Positions 25,951 through 35,584 of a stretch of DNA of 62,799 nucleotides are shown here, one piece after another (positions within the stretch are counted from its first letter, which is position 1; the number at the start of each line of letters is the position of its first letter). The position numbers were made by a program, and so were the translations under genes. The notes below the pieces were generated by a model, which saw nothing but the letters and a program-made list of their open reading frames with translations, had not been told where the DNA came from and made no database searches. The DNA comes from an uncultured Shimia sp. (GTDB lineage Bacteria > Pseudomonadota > Alphaproteobacteria > Rhodobacterales > Rhodobacteraceae), in NCBI GenBank assembly GCA_937897325.1, contig CALCOY010000093.1:1-62799 (forward strand), written 5' to 3'.

Positions 25951-26505
25951 TTACCCGCCGCGCCGACAAAGCCGTTCCAGTGTTTGGAAGGCCTGGGCGA
26001 TGGTTCTTTGTGTCGTCGTTGATTTGGGACCGATATAGGTGCTGGGGATCGCGTCCTTCAGTTCTGTGATCGTGCAGCTTCTCGCGTCGCACTTCCCTGT
26101 TTCCGGCCTGCGGCGGACATCTTTCCGGACGACGCGGAGTTGTGACCCGCCCTCGACTTTGCCAACGACATTGACCGTCTCGCGCTCATTTTTCGTTTCG
26201 ATCCGCATTGAGATGCCATCGCGGTGGCGACGGAACTTCAGCGAACCCGGATCGAGATCGCGAAACCGAACCCCCAGCTTGCCTGCAAATTTGCTGCCAT
26301 CCCTGGCACCCAGAACGCTGAGCCGAAAGTTACAGCCATCGGGCTCCAGCCTGACCGAATAAAGTCCATCCCGGTTGGTCCGGGCCTGGCCCGACCAATC
26401 AAGTGCGACCTTCATCTGCGCCACGGTCGCGTCAACACTCTGCGCGTGCAAAGGCAGCGCCAAACCAGAAAACACAAGCGCGATCAGCCCCGACTTGCGC
26501 AGCAT
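25951..26505 (-). CDS. Predicted secreted protein of unknown function between pdhA and pdhB
   Basis: A 184-residue protein that I do not recognise. It begins with a clear signal peptide ([20 protein letters not shown], cleavage likely after HAQ or AHA-like site near residue 22). The mature part is basic and beta-rich, with cysteines in [16 protein letters not shown] and LERLC that could form disulfides in the periplasm. The ATG overlaps the pdhA stop by one base (TAATG), and pdhB follows 16 bases after its stop. It is thus embedded in the PDH operon although PDH is cytoplasmic. Confidence 0.75.
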   Translation of the reverse strand: MLRKSGLIALVFSGLALPLHAQSVDATVAQMKVALDWSGQARTNRDGLYSVRLEPDGCNFRLSVLGARDGSKFAGKLGVRFRDLDPGSLKFRRHRDGISMRIETKNERETVNVVGKVEGGSQLRVVRKDVRRRPETGKCDARSCTITELKDAIPSTYIGPKSTTTQRTIAQAFQTLERLCRRGG

Positions 26506-27518
26506 TATGGCGCCTCCTGCGTCAGTTCGTCGGCGTAGATATCTGTCCACAATTCTTCCAAGGCAGGTTCCGGGCTTTCTTTTGCGAAATCCGCCGACTT
26601 ATTGACGATATCCTTTATCTCTTTGTCGATAGCCTTGAGGTCATCTTCGGTAGCATGTTTGCCCGTCAGCAGCATTGAGCGGACCGCTTCGATCGGGTCA
26701 CGTTCATCGCGCATCTTTTGTACTTCTTCCCGCGTCCTGTACTTGGCCGGGTCCGACATGGAATGCCCGCGATAGCGATAGGTCTTGATCTCCAGGATGT
26801 AGGGTCCTTTGCCCGCCCGGCAGTGCGCCACGGCTTTTTCGCCGGCTTCTTTCACGGCCAGCACGTCCATCCCGTCGACCTCTTCGCCCGGGATCCCGTA
26901 AGCCGCGCCGCGTTCCCAATAGCTGGGCGACATGGTCGACCGCTTGGTCGATGTGCCCATTGCGTATTGGTTGTTTTCGATCACGAAGACCGCGGGCAGC
27001 ATCCACAGCTCAGCCATGTTGTAGGTCTCATAGACCTGGCCCTGGTTCGCTGCACCATCCCCGAAATAGATAAAGGTCACGCGGTCATTGCCGTTGTATT
27101 TGTCAGCAAAGGCGAGCCCCGCGCCGAGCGGCACCTGCGCAGCCACGATCCCGTGCCCGCCATAAAAGTGCTTTTCCTTCGAGAACATGTGCATGGAGCC
27201 GCCCTTGCCTTTGGAATAGCCCCCTTCGCGACCGGTCAGTTCTGCCATGACGCCGTTGGGATCCATTCCGCACGCCAGCATGTGACCGTGATCGCGATAG
27301 GATGTGATGCGCTTGTCACCTTCCTCGGCGGCCGCTTCCAGACCAACAACCACCGCCTCTTGCCCGATGTAGAGGTGACAGAAGCCACCAATCAGTCCCA
27401 TGCCATAGAGCTGTCCCGCCTTTTCCTCAAACCGGCGGATCAGAAGCATGTTTCGGTAGTGTTCCTTTAGCTCCTCGGCTGACACGTTTGGCTTTTTCGT
27501 CGTCTTGCGCGCCGCCAT
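26505..27518 (-). CDS. pdhA: Pyruvate dehydrogenase E1 component alpha subunit
   Basis: A 337-residue E1-alpha subunit. The thiamine diphosphate motif GDGAANQGQVYETYNMA is present, as are the phosphorylation-loop-like YRGHSMSDPAKYRTREE and GGSMHMFSKEKHFYGGHGIV. It forms the decarboxylating tetramer with PdhB. The start follows a strong GGAGGAGGT. It is the first gene of the five-gene minus-strand operon and has a palindromic operator 17 bases upstream. Confidence 0.97.
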   Translation of the reverse strand: MAARKTTKKPNVSAEELKEHYRNMLLIRRFEEKAGQLYGMGLIGGFCHLYIGQEAVVVGLEAAAEEGDKRITSYRDHGHMLACGMDPNGVMAELTGREGGYSKGKGGSMHMFSKEKHFYGGHGIVAAQVPLGAGLAFADKYNGNDRVTFIYFGDGAANQGQVYETYNMAELWMLPAVFVIENNQYAMGTSTKRSTMSPSYWERGAAYGIPGEEVDGMDVLAVKEAGEKAVAHCRAGKGPYILEIKTYRYRGHSMSDPAKYRTREEVQKMRDERDPIEAVRSMLLTGKHATEDDLKAIDKEIKDIVNKSADFAKESPEPALEELWTDIYADELTQEAP

Positions 27519-27535
27519 AGCACCTCCTCCGAAAG

Positions 27536-27557
27536 AATAGTTTAGCGTTAAACTATT
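27536..27557 (-). promoter_or_regulatory. Palindromic operator upstream of pdhA
   Basis: A perfect 9-bp inverted repeat (AATAGTTTA and TAAACTATT around GCGT on the plus strand) lies 17 bases before the pdhA ATG. Read in the pdhA direction its core is GTTTAACGCTAAAC. The same element occurs 29 bases upstream of lpdA (18 of 22 positions identical). It lies where a repressor would block the promoter or early transcription. Confidence 0.7.
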
Positions 27558-27613
27558 AGTTATCGGATTCGGGTCCTTATCGTAAGGAAAAAGTTTGAAA
27601 CGATACCTTGGGC

Positions 27614-27913
27614 CTAGCGAATGACGATCTCATCGGCCCGGATCATGCCCAGAACAGACCTTGCCTGTTCGTCAAGAAGATCGAGATCCAGATATCCGTC
27701 CGACAGGCGCCGCGTCAGGTTTTCCATCCGCGCGACCTCTTCCTGCACCTGCAAAAGCTGTTCAGACAAGATCCGCTTTTCTGCTTCGATCTCGGCCCGG
27801 CGGAATACACCGAAATCACCTTGTACGGCGGCAAACATGAAGTAAATGCCAAGCGCGAAGGCTACGATAAAGAACAGGAATTGCCCCAGGGCGGGGCGCG
27901 CTGCGCGTGTCAT
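27614..27913 (-). CDS. FtsB/DivIC-like septum formation initiator protein
   Basis: A 99-residue protein with one N-terminal membrane helix (about residues 10-30) followed by a coiled coil (EIEAEKRILSEQLLQVQEEVARMENLTRRL) and the DLDLLDEQARSVLGM end common to FtsB/DivIC proteins. Such proteins bridge FtsL and FtsQ in the divisome. The gene sits immediately upstream of pdhA on the same strand, an arrangement seen in other alphaproteobacteria. Family assignment is good, and FtsB function is inferred. Confidence 0.85.
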   Translation of the reverse strand: MTRAARPALGQFLFFIVAFALGIYFMFAAVQGDFGVFRRAEIEAEKRILSEQLLQVQEEVARMENLTRRLSDGYLDLDLLDEQARSVLGMIRADEIVIR

Positions 27914-28002
27914 GTCTCTGCCTCTTGCCGCCTCTTATTGGGCGATCAACATGACTATGACACAGGCGATTCGTTGTGTGAATCCCCCAAATGCGGGGAG
28001 GA

Positions 28003-28779
28003 TCAGTTTTTGCCCATCAGCTGCGCTGCAATTCGCGTAGTCACACCACGTGGCAGGAAACGGTTAGATAACGCAAAGACATTGTTGATTGCCCCAGGCA
28101 CCACAATCCGTTTGCCAATGCGCGATTGCAACCAGCCAAGTTCCGCAACCTCTGAGGCTTTGGCCGGCTTGGCCATTTTAAGCAGTCGCACATCATGCAT
28201 GTCGGCTTGGTTATGGAAGTTGGTCTTTGTTGCCCCCGGACAGATCGCCGTCACGGTAATCTTGGTATCACGCAATTCCTCTGCGACGGCTTCTGACAAG
28301 GATAGCACGTATGCCTTGGTCGCGTGATAAACGGCCATGTTGGGGCCCGGCATGAACGCGGCGGTCGACGCGATGTTGAGGATCCGTCCCTTGCCGTGCT
28401 CTTTCATATGGAGAATGGCCAGCTTCATCAGACGCGTCACGGCCAGCATATTTACGTTGATCGAACTCAGCTCTCGCTCCCATCCTTCCGGATCGGCGAA
28501 GGACCCGCTAAAGCCTAGCCCCGCATTGTTGACCAGCACGTCGACGACCCTCCCTTCTGTCGCCCGGCCCCAGAGGTCTTCTACCCCTTCAAGGGTGTTC
28601 AGATCCGCCGGGATGACCACGACCTCGACGCCCAAGCCCCGCAATTCATATGCAATGTCGTTCAGCTTGTCCTCTGACCGAGCCGCGATGATAAGGCCGC
28701 GCTTTTCGCGGGCGGCTTGTTTGGCGAATTCGACACCTAACCCTTCGGAGGCCCCTGTGATGAGTGTAAACGTATTCAT
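28003..28779 (-). CDS. Short-chain dehydrogenase/reductase (SDR family)
   Basis: A 258-residue SDR enzyme. The nucleotide-binding motif TGASEGLG is at residues 8-15, NNAG further on, and the catalytic Ser plus YHATK (Tyr-x3-Lys) in the middle. C-terminal to this, the SRIGKRIVVPGAINNVFALSNRFLPRG tail is like that of DltE/YqjQ-type reductases. The substrate is unknown. The ATG at 28779 follows a GGAG site. The gene lies 40 bases downstream of pgk on the same strand. Confidence 0.9.
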   Translation of the reverse strand: MNTFTLITGASEGLGVEFAKQAAREKRGLIIAARSEDKLNDIAYELRGLGVEVVVIPADLNTLEGVEDLWGRATEGRVVDVLVNNAGLGFSGSFADPEGWERELSSINVNMLAVTRLMKLAILHMKEHGKGRILNIASTAAFMPGPNMAVYHATKAYVLSLSEAVAEELRDTKITVTAICPGATKTNFHNQADMHDVRLLKMAKPAKASEVAELGWLQSRIGKRIVVPGAINNVFALSNRFLPRGVTTRIAAQLMGKN

Positions 28780-28819
28780 GTTGCGCTCCCTCCCCAACAC
28801 CGATGATAGGCTGCCGCTC

Positions 28820-30007
28820 TTAGGCGGACAATGCCGCAACGCCCGGCAGCGTCTTACCCTCCATCCATTCCAGGAACGCTCCGCCAGCGGTTGAGATGTA
28901 GGTGAAGTCTTGGGCAACGCCTGCCTGATGCAGCGCGGCAACCGTATCACCGCCGCCGGCCACCGTGATAAGGTCACCGGTCTTCGTCCGCTCTGCCGCG
29001 ACTCTGGCCGCAGCTTTCGTTGCCATGTCGAAGGGCGGAATTTCAAATGCGCCGAGTGGTCCGTTCCATATCAGTGTCTTCAGCCCTTCGATCGCTTCGG
29101 CCACCCTCTGGACCGCGGTGTCGCCTGCATCCAGCACCATCTGATCGGCGTCCAATGCTGTGGCTTTATCCAATGGCAAAACGTTATAGGCCGCTCCGGC
29201 CTCGAACACCCGCGCGACGCGGCCATCCTGGGGAAGGATCACCCGACACGCCGCATCCTCTGCCGCTTTGAGAATCTCCCGCGCTTTGCTATAGAGATCT
29301 TCCTCGCGCAGTGACTTGCCAAGCGAGGCACCCATTGCCCCCAAAAACGTGTTGGCCATACCGCCCCCGATGATCAGCACATCAAGCTTGCCGACGAGGT
29401 TCTGCAAAAGGTCGATCTTCGTCGAAACCTTTGCTCCGCCAACGACCGCACCGACGGGCCGCTCTGGACTCGAAAGAGCGGCTTCAAGTGCGCTGAGTTC
29501 GGCCTGCATTAGGCGGCCCGCGCAGTTGGGCAGCAATTCCGCAACGCCTGTGGTCGAGGCATGTGCCCGATGCGCTGCTGAAAAGGCATCGTTGCAGAAG
29601 ATGTCCCCCAGCGAGGCGAGAAATTGCGCCATCGCGGGATCATTGGCCTCTTCCATGGGGGAAAAGCGCGTATTCTCCACCAAAACAACCGTGCCCGCTG
29701 GCAATGCCGCCAACTCCTCCGGGTCGGGCCGTTCGACAAAATGCACCTCTGTCCCGAGGGCTGCTTCAAGTGCGGGCAGCGTGACGCGCAGTGACATTTC
29801 GGCTACCACTTGGCCTTTGGGCCGCCCAAAATGGGCCAGCAGGATCGGTGTGCCGCCCGCTGCGACGATGTCCTTGATCGTCGGCACAATCCGATCGATC
29901 CGTGTCGTGTCCGTAACGCGGTCACCTTCGATGGGTACATTGATGTCCACCCGCACCAGCACACGCTTGCCTGCTAGGTTCATATCATCGAGTGTTTTCC
30001 AGCCCAT
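28820..30007 (-). CDS. pgk: Phosphoglycerate kinase
   Basis: A 395-residue glycolytic enzyme that transfers a phosphate from 1,3-bisphosphoglycerate to ADP. The N-terminal substrate site [16 protein letters not shown] and [11 protein letters not shown], the hinge [12 protein letters not shown], and the nucleotide site [14 protein letters not shown] and [11 protein letters not shown] are intact. It is transcribed away from the cyclophilin genes. Confidence 0.97.
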   Translation of the reverse strand: MGWKTLDDMNLAGKRVLVRVDINVPIEGDRVTDTTRIDRIVPTIKDIVAAGGTPILLAHFGRPKGQVVAEMSLRVTLPALEAALGTEVHFVERPDPEELAALPAGTVVLVENTRFSPMEEANDPAMAQFLASLGDIFCNDAFSAAHRAHASTTGVAELLPNCAGRLMQAELSALEAALSSPERPVGAVVGGAKVSTKIDLLQNLVGKLDVLIIGGGMANTFLGAMGASLGKSLREEDLYSKAREILKAAEDAACRVILPQDGRVARVFEAGAAYNVLPLDKATALDADQMVLDAGDTAVQRVAEAIEGLKTLIWNGPLGAFEIPPFDMATKAAARVAAERTKTGDLITVAGGGDTVAALHQAGVAQDFTYISTAGGAFLEWMEGKTLPGVAALSA

Positions 30008-30129
30008 GACGCGGTCTCCGATCCTGATTTCAACGCTCTTTTGCCGCTTGGGCGGGATAGGTCAATGGTCGACTTGTCCCTGCGCGTGCATCGGCCTAGG
30101 TAGGGGCTAACATCTGACAGGAGCGCTGC

Positions 30130-30636
30130 ATGGCCGATATCAAAGACCCCGAAAATACGATCCTCATGGAGCTAAAGGACGGCACTGTCGTGATTGAGCT
30201 GTGGCCGAACATCGCCCCTCAGCATGCCGAGCGTATGAAAGAGCTCGCGCGCGCCGGTCAATACGACAACGTCTGTTTCCACCGGGTGATCGACGGGTTT
30301 ATGGCGCAGACCGGCGATGTGGAACATGGCGATATGGAGGACGGCTTCAATATTCGGTTGGCGGGCACCGGCGGATCGGACATGCCGGACGTGCCTGCAG
30401 AGTTTTCCAAGATGCCGCACGATCGCGGCACGTTGGGGGCTGCCCGTTCGGCCAATCCCGACTCTGCAAACAGCCAGTTCTTCATCAACTTCAAGGACAA
30501 CCATTTCCTGAACGGCCAATATACAGTCTATGGTCAGGTGCTCGAAGGGATGGAGCATGTTGACGCAATCATGCGCGGCGAGCCCCCCATGAACCCCGAC
30601 CGGATGGTCAGCGTTAAGGTGGCCGCAGATGCGTAG
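30130..30636 (+). CDS. Peptidyl-prolyl cis-trans isomerase, cyclophilin type (cytoplasmic)
   Basis: A 168-residue cyclophilin without a signal peptide. The active-site segments FHRVIDGFMAQTGD and ANSQFFINFKDNHFLNGQYTVYGQV are complete, including the catalytic Arg. It catalyses proline isomerisation in folding proteins. It overlaps the next, exported cyclophilin gene by 8 bp, so the two are a cotranscribed pair. Confidence 0.95.
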   Translation: MADIKDPENTILMELKDGTVVIELWPNIAPQHAERMKELARAGQYDNVCFHRVIDGFMAQTGDVEHGDMEDGFNIRLAGTGGSDMPDVPAEFSKMPHDRGTLGAARSANPDSANSQFFINFKDNHFLNGQYTVYGQVLEGMEHVDAIMRGEPPMNPDRMVSVKVAADA

Positions 30637-31177
30637 TGCCGCCATACTTGCACTTTTTGTTGCGGCGGGTCCTGCCGCCGCAACAGGGATCGAGATCGAC
30701 GTGGCGGGCGATGCAAACGGAACGATCAAGATCGATCTCCTGGAAGATGTGGCTCCGGGCCATGTTGCGCGTATCACGGAGCTTGCGTCTGAGGGCGCCT
30801 ACAACAACGTGATCTTCCACCGCGTGATCGACGGCTTCATGGCGCAGACCGGCGATGTGCAATTCGGCAAAGCGGGTGGCGATACCGGTCGGGCAGGGAC
30901 CGGCAGTTCCGACAAGCCGAACCTCAAGGCCGAGTTTTCGGATGTCCCATTTGACCGCGGTGTTGTGGGCATGGCGCGTGCGCAAAGCCCCGACAGCGGC
31001 AACAGCCAGTTCTTCATAATGTTTGACGAAGGCTACTTCTTGAATGGCGAATACACCGTCATTGGTCGGGTGACCGAAGGGCTGGAAGTGCTGGATGCGA
31101 TCAAACGGGGCGCTGGCCCCAACGGGTCTGTCACAGACAACCCGGATGTGATGCAGACGGTGCGCGTCACCGATTAA
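30629..31177 (+). CDS. Peptidyl-prolyl cis-trans isomerase, cyclophilin type (exported)
   Basis: A 182-residue cyclophilin with an N-terminal signal peptide (RSAAILALFVAAGPAAATG), so it is probably periplasmic. The active-site segments FHRVIDGFMAQTGDVQFG and GNSQFFIMFDEGYFLNGEYTVIGRV are intact. It is clearly a paralogue of the preceding gene. Its last bases overlap the 3' end of the convergent SDR gene by 4 bp. Confidence 0.94.
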   Translation: MRSAAILALFVAAGPAAATGIEIDVAGDANGTIKIDLLEDVAPGHVARITELASEGAYNNVIFHRVIDGFMAQTGDVQFGKAGGDTGRAGTGSSDKPNLKAEFSDVPFDRGVVGMARAQSPDSGNSQFFIMFDEGYFLNGEYTVIGRVTEGLEVLDAIKRGAGPNGSVTDNPDVMQTVRVTD

Positions 31178-31917
31178 ACGTGCTGGGCGCCGTTCACCTC
31201 AATCTCGGCGCCCGACACATAGGAACTTGCCTCAGAGCACAGAAAATAGATCGCTGCGGCTACTTCTTCGGGCTGGCCGAGCCGCCGCATAGGCAGGCCT
31301 GCGACGATCTTGTCGGTCCCTTCACTCAGTATGCTTGTTTCAACCTCGCCCGGTGCAATCGCGTTCACACGCACGCCAAGAGGGCCGAAATCATGTGCCA
31401 TCTCGCGGGTGAGCGCGGCAAGAGCCGCCTTTGAGGTCGCATAGGCGGCACCGGCAAAAGGATGCACCCGCGCACCTGCAATGGACGTGACATTGACCAC
31501 GGATCCCTTTGCCGTCGCCAATTCCTCCTTCAGACCACGCGCCAGAACGACAGAGGCAAAGAAATTCACATGAAAGACGCGTCCCCAGGTGCCCAGATCG
31601 GTGTCGAGCGTATTGAGGCGCCCGCCATTCTCATCCTTCGGCGAGACACCTGCATTGTTGACCAGCGCATGAAGTTTACCGTCCTTCAGTCGGGACTTGA
31701 TCGTCTCGATCGCTTCGATCGTCTGCTTGGGATCAGCGAGATCCACTTGCATGTGATCTTCTTCGCCGCTGGGCCAGGGGCAATCCGCCGAAAACGCCTG
31801 CCGCGAACACGAAATGACCCGCCAGCCTTCGCGCGCGAAGGTTTTCACGGTTGCATGGCCGATCCCACGGCTCGCGCCGGTCAGCAAAAGCGTTTTTCTT
31901 GATGTGCTGCTGTCCAT
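31174..31917 (-). CDS. Short-chain dehydrogenase/reductase (SDR family)
   Basis: A 247-residue classical SDR. TGASRGIG near the N-terminus binds NAD(P), NNAG follows, and the catalytic Tyr-x3-Lys is in AAYATSKAAL. The end YVSGAEIEVNGAQHV is FabG-like. The substrate is unknown. The ATG at 31917 has AAAGG nine bases upstream; the ATG at 31926 directly abuts that site and is less likely. Confidence 0.9.
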   Translation of the reverse strand: MDSSTSRKTLLLTGASRGIGHATVKTFAREGWRVISCSRQAFSADCPWPSGEEDHMQVDLADPKQTIEAIETIKSRLKDGKLHALVNNAGVSPKDENGGRLNTLDTDLGTWGRVFHVNFFASVVLARGLKEELATAKGSVVNVTSIAGARVHPFAGAAYATSKAALAALTREMAHDFGPLGVRVNAIAPGEVETSILSEGTDKIVAGLPMRRLGQPEEVAAAIYFLCSEASSYVSGAEIEVNGAQHV

Positions 31918-32048
31918 CACCCGCATCCTTTACTGCTGCCCGGTAGGGGTAACCTAGACCTCCAACCTCATTGTGACGAGAGGAAGTCTATGACGGGTGC
32001 CGTTACCGATGCAAAATGTCGTGTGGGCGCGAACCAAATGCCCTTCCA

Positions 32049-33533
32049 TCACGTGCTGTCGATTTGCGCTTTCTGAGGCACATCGATGAACATCGCAGCC
32101 ACGACGGCGCTTAACCAACAAAGACTTCCAGCGATGTAGGCCAAGGTCTGAAAGGCGGTCGTCATGGCTGCGGCATGACCCGGTGCATCGCTCTCCAAAC
32201 CGAAGCTTTCCGTTCCGCCCGACGCCGCATACACCGTCGCGACGATGCCCCCGACCGCTGCGACTGAGATCAGGCCAGCCATCCGCGTCACTGCATTGTT
32301 GATACCTGACGCGATGCCGGATTGCGCGTCCTCTACGGCGCCCATCACCGACGTTGACAAGGGGGCGACGACCGCCGACATGCCAAGGCCGACGAGGCAC
32401 ATAGCGGGCACCATGTGGCCCCAGAAATTCTGTTGCGGCGCAAGCAACCCTATCAGTCCATAGCCGACGCCGACGATGATGGGCCCCACGATCAGCAGCG
32501 GTTTCGGACCGATCCGATCCGCTAAAGCACCCGCGCGAGAGGACAAAAGCGACAGGAAGACCGATAAGGGGGCGAAGGCCGCGCTCGCCTCAATCTCTGT
32601 AACGCCCCACCCCGCGATGAAGGTCATTGGCATGAAAAAAAACATGATGCCAAGGGCGCTATAGAGCGTGAAGGCCAGAGTATTTGCCCCCGAAAAGGTG
32701 CGTGAGGCAAAGAGAGACAGCGGCATCATCGGCTGCGGTGCACGCGCCTCGACCCAAAGGAAAACCAGCAGTATCACCGCTCCGGTTGCGATCCAGAGGG
32801 TGGCCCCCTCCCCATGCTCCAGCTGTGTCAGCCCCCACGCCAGCGCCAGCAATCCGAGCGTGGCGAGGACCGCTCCTGGTACGTCCAGCTGGCGGTCGGA
32901 ATTCGATGGATCAAGCCCCACGCGGCTGAGCAGAAGCCAGATCGCAAGCGCCCCGAGCGGCAGATTGATCGCGAAGATCCAGCGCCACATCTCGGGCCCG
33001 CCCAAAGACAGAGCCAATCCGCCGATGATCGGTCCAAGAGCGGTCGTGATGGCGGAGGCTGCCGCCCAGATGCCAATCGCTCGCCCGCGTTCTTCGCGTG
33101 GATAGGCCCGCGCAATGATGGCCAGTGACCCCGGCACCATGATGGCGGCGCCAACACCCTGAAAGGCGCGGGCAAGGATCAAAAAAAGCGGGCTCGAGGC
33201 TATCGCGCATAGCAGGGACGCCCCCACAAAAAGGCCGATCCCGGCGGCAAAGACCCGCGCCAGCCCCAGCCTGTCGCCGATTGCGCCACCGATCAGGATC
33301 AGAGCCGAGATAGTCAGCATGTAGGCGTTGTGGATCCATTGCGCCTGCAGCAGATCCGCGCCCAGGCTGGCCCGTATGGCGGGCAGTGCGATGGACACCA
33401 CGGTCCCGTCGATAAAGCCCAATGCAGAGGCAAGGATGGCCGACGCTAGAATGAAGGGACGCGCGGCCGGCGCGCAGAACCCCTCACGAAAGACGGGCGC
33501 CGCGTTGGTGCCCGGCGCCCGTACATCCGTCAT
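32049..33533 (-). CDS. MFS drug exporter, DHA2 (14-helix, EmrB/QacA) type
   Basis: A 494-residue major facilitator with about 14 hydrophobic segments. Motif A is seen as GGAIGDRLGLARVF, motif C as GSLAIIARAYPREERGRAIGIWAAASAITTALGPIIGG. Helix 1 has LGFIDGTVVSIALPAI, the DHA2 hallmark of the acidic residue. It probably exports drugs or other hydrophobic compounds. It begins 12 bases after the bactofilin stop, so it may be the last gene of an M23-bactofilin-MFS operon. Confidence 0.88.
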   Translation of the reverse strand: MTDVRAPGTNAAPVFREGFCAPAARPFILASAILASALGFIDGTVVSIALPAIRASLGADLLQAQWIHNAYMLTISALILIGGAIGDRLGLARVFAAGIGLFVGASLLCAIASSPLFLILARAFQGVGAAIMVPGSLAIIARAYPREERGRAIGIWAAASAITTALGPIIGGLALSLGGPEMWRWIFAINLPLGALAIWLLLSRVGLDPSNSDRQLDVPGAVLATLGLLALAWGLTQLEHGEGATLWIATGAVILLVFLWVEARAPQPMMPLSLFASRTFSGANTLAFTLYSALGIMFFFMPMTFIAGWGVTEIEASAAFAPLSVFLSLLSSRAGALADRIGPKPLLIVGPIIVGVGYGLIGLLAPQQNFWGHMVPAMCLVGLGMSAVVAPLSTSVMGAVEDAQSGIASGINNAVTRMAGLISVAAVGGIVATVYAASGGTESFGLESDAPGHAAAMTTAFQTLAYIAGSLCWLSAVVAAMFIDVPQKAQIDST

Positions 33534-33545
33534 GTCAAAAAGACC

Positions 33546-34046
33546 TTAGCCGTTCGAGCTTACCTTGGCTGTGGCCGCTGGCGCTGCGCCCTTGGCACCC
33601 GCATTCAGCGGATCGTCCTGACGCTGAACCGAACCTTCGAAATGGGCGCCGGATTCGATGGCGATGGTCTTGTGGATGATGTCGCCTTCGACGCGTGCGG
33701 TCGATGTCAGTCTGACTTTCAACCCGCGCACACGGCCCACGATGCGGCCATTCACGACGACGTCGTCCGCAGTCACCTCGCCTTTGATCGTGGCAGTGTC
33801 ACCGACTGTCAGCAGATGCGCGCGGATGTCACCTTCGACCGTGCCTTCAACCTGGATGTCGCCTGTTGTCTTGACGTTGCCAGTGATATGCAGGTCTGCC
33901 GAGATGACAGAGGCGGGCGGTTTTGCCTTTGGAGGGGCGGATTTTGCAGCCGTAGCCGGGGCCGCTCCAGCGGCATCTTTGGCTTCCGGCTTTGGAGCTT
34001 CGGCGGGTGTTGCGCCGGGTTCGTTGACTTTGCTTTTAGAAAACAT
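33546..34046 (-). CDS. Bactofilin family cytoskeletal protein
   Basis: A 166-residue bactofilin (DUF583). The central domain (about residues 48-140) has the repeating short strands of a beta-helix: ADLHITGNVKTTGDIQVEGTVEGDIRAHLLTVGDTATIKGEVTADDVVVNGRIVGRV, with Ala/Pro/Lys-rich disordered ends. Bactofilins polymerise without nucleotides and localise cell-wall enzymes. The ATG overlaps the upstream M23 peptidase gene by 11 bp, a pairing that is common and probably functional. Confidence 0.94.
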   Translation of the reverse strand: MFSKSKVNEPGATPAEAPKPEAKDAAGAAPATAAKSAPPKAKPPASVISADLHITGNVKTTGDIQVEGTVEGDIRAHLLTVGDTATIKGEVTADDVVVNGRIVGRVRGLKVRLTSTARVEGDIIHKTIAIESGAHFEGSVQRQDDPLNAGAKGAAPAATAKVSSNG

Positions 34047-35367
34047 CGTTTCCTGCCTTGATGTAGATCATGGGGTTTACGGGCTGGCCGCCGATGCGCA
34101 CTTCGTAGTGAAGATGCACACCTGTCACCCTTCCAGATGCCCCCATATCACCGATCCGATCCCCGCGCGAGACCCTTTGACCAACTTTAACATTGATCGC
34201 TGAAAGATGCGCAAAGCGTGTCTCTATCCCAAATTCATGCTGGATCTTGACAAGGCGCCCATAGCCGGACTGCCAGCCAGCAAATGTCACAACGCCATCA
34301 CCTGTTGCATAAAGCGGTGTGCCATGCGCTGCGGCGAAATCGACGCCGTTGTGCATCCGGCGTCCGCCCGTTTTCGGATCACGCCGAAGGCCGTAGCCGC
34401 TGGTAAAGCGGAAGGCATTTTTGACAGGCGTGGCAAACGGCGCTTTTTCCGCCGCGATGCGGTAGAGGTTCAGCTTGTCCATCTCATTCAGGATTCGGTT
34501 GGCGCGCATCGTGTCAGGCGTCGGCTCTTCCCCGCGGGTTGAGAATGACAGCGGCGTGAGAGGACCACCCTGGCCGGAATAGCCACGGCGCACCTGATCG
34601 ATTATCCGGTCGGGGTCCATACCTGCGGCGGTAAACATCTTGTCCAGCGGTTTGACCGAAACAGTCATCGCTTCTTCCAACTGGCGAAAGATCTGATCGT
34701 TCTGATCACGCAGAAGCGCCAATTCGATCTTTAGCTCGTCGGCTTCGATCAGCGCATCCTGTGCGTCTTCGATGATCTTGTCGCGCTCGGCCGCGGTCCG
34801 GGCCAGTGCTTCGGCGACGAAATCCATCGGGGCGGGGCCATCACCATCCGCCAGCGTCGGGGCTGCACCGCCATCCTCGACCTGGCTTTGAAGGGCAGCC
34901 ACCTGTTCCTGGGCGGTCTGCCGCGCTTTCATCGTGCCACGCAAAGTCGTTTGTATAACTTCGATCCCGGTCTCAAGTTCACGACGGCGATTCTCTGATG
35001 CAAGCAATTGCGATTGCATGGCGGAAATCTGCGCAAGCGCCGCGTTGAACCTCTCTTGAGCAGCCAGCGCTTCTTCGGCACGGGTATCTCTTTGTGCGGA
35101 TAAATCGTTCAATCGGGCGGTGTAGGTCGCCTGATCCCGCCTGACCTGTTCGCGAAAATTGCCTGAGCCTATGGAGTCCATCAGCAGGATCGCGGTCGCC
35201 ATAATGGCCCAGGCGACCACAAGGCTTCCGCCGGCCAGGGCAACAGCCTGCGTTGCGGGTTTGAGCCGGATAAACCGCGTATCTTCCTCGGATTTCAGGA
35301 AAACGCGTCGTTCGGGAAAGACCCGTTCAAGCGCGGCATTCAGTCTGATCGCGAGGAGTGTCCGCAC
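34036..35367 (-). CDS. M23 family metallopeptidase (LytM type) with membrane anchor and coiled coil
   Basis: A 443-residue protein read from GTG (AAGGG eight bases upstream). An N-terminal membrane helix (about residues 36-60) is followed by a long coiled coil (about 80-250) and a C-terminal M23 domain. Zinc ligands are in HNGVDFAAAHG and HLHYEVR, so the peptidase looks active. It should cleave peptidoglycan cross-links in the periplasm, guided by the cotranscribed bactofilin. Confidence 0.94.
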   Translation of the reverse strand: MRTLLAIRLNAALERVFPERRVFLKSEEDTRFIRLKPATQAVALAGGSLVVAWAIMATAILLMDSIGSGNFREQVRRDQATYTARLNDLSAQRDTRAEEALAAQERFNAALAQISAMQSQLLASENRRRELETGIEVIQTTLRGTMKARQTAQEQVAALQSQVEDGGAAPTLADGDGPAPMDFVAEALARTAAERDKIIEDAQDALIEADELKIELALLRDQNDQIFRQLEEAMTVSVKPLDKMFTAAGMDPDRIIDQVRRGYSGQGGPLTPLSFSTRGEEPTPDTMRANRILNEMDKLNLYRIAAEKAPFATPVKNAFRFTSGYGLRRDPKTGGRRMHNGVDFAAAHGTPLYATGDGVVTFAGWQSGYGRLVKIQHEFGIETRFAHLSAINVKVGQRVSRGDRIGDMGASGRVTGVHLHYEVRIGGQPVNPMIYIKAGNDVF

Positions 35368-35584
35368 AGATACTACCCTTTTGCTGCCTCAAAAACGGCG
35401 CTCGCATCCCCTCGGCGCCTTCGGCAGATGGGATAGACGTCGTGTATCTTTCGGGCAACCCTGATTGCCCTGCCTACACGTTTCCCGTGCAAATGTTGCA
35501 CTAAGTGGCAAAAATCCGCCGATCTCAAAGGGTTGTGGGGTGATGTCAATGCAACCCTGCCGGTTCGCTGGTTACGACCTTGCG

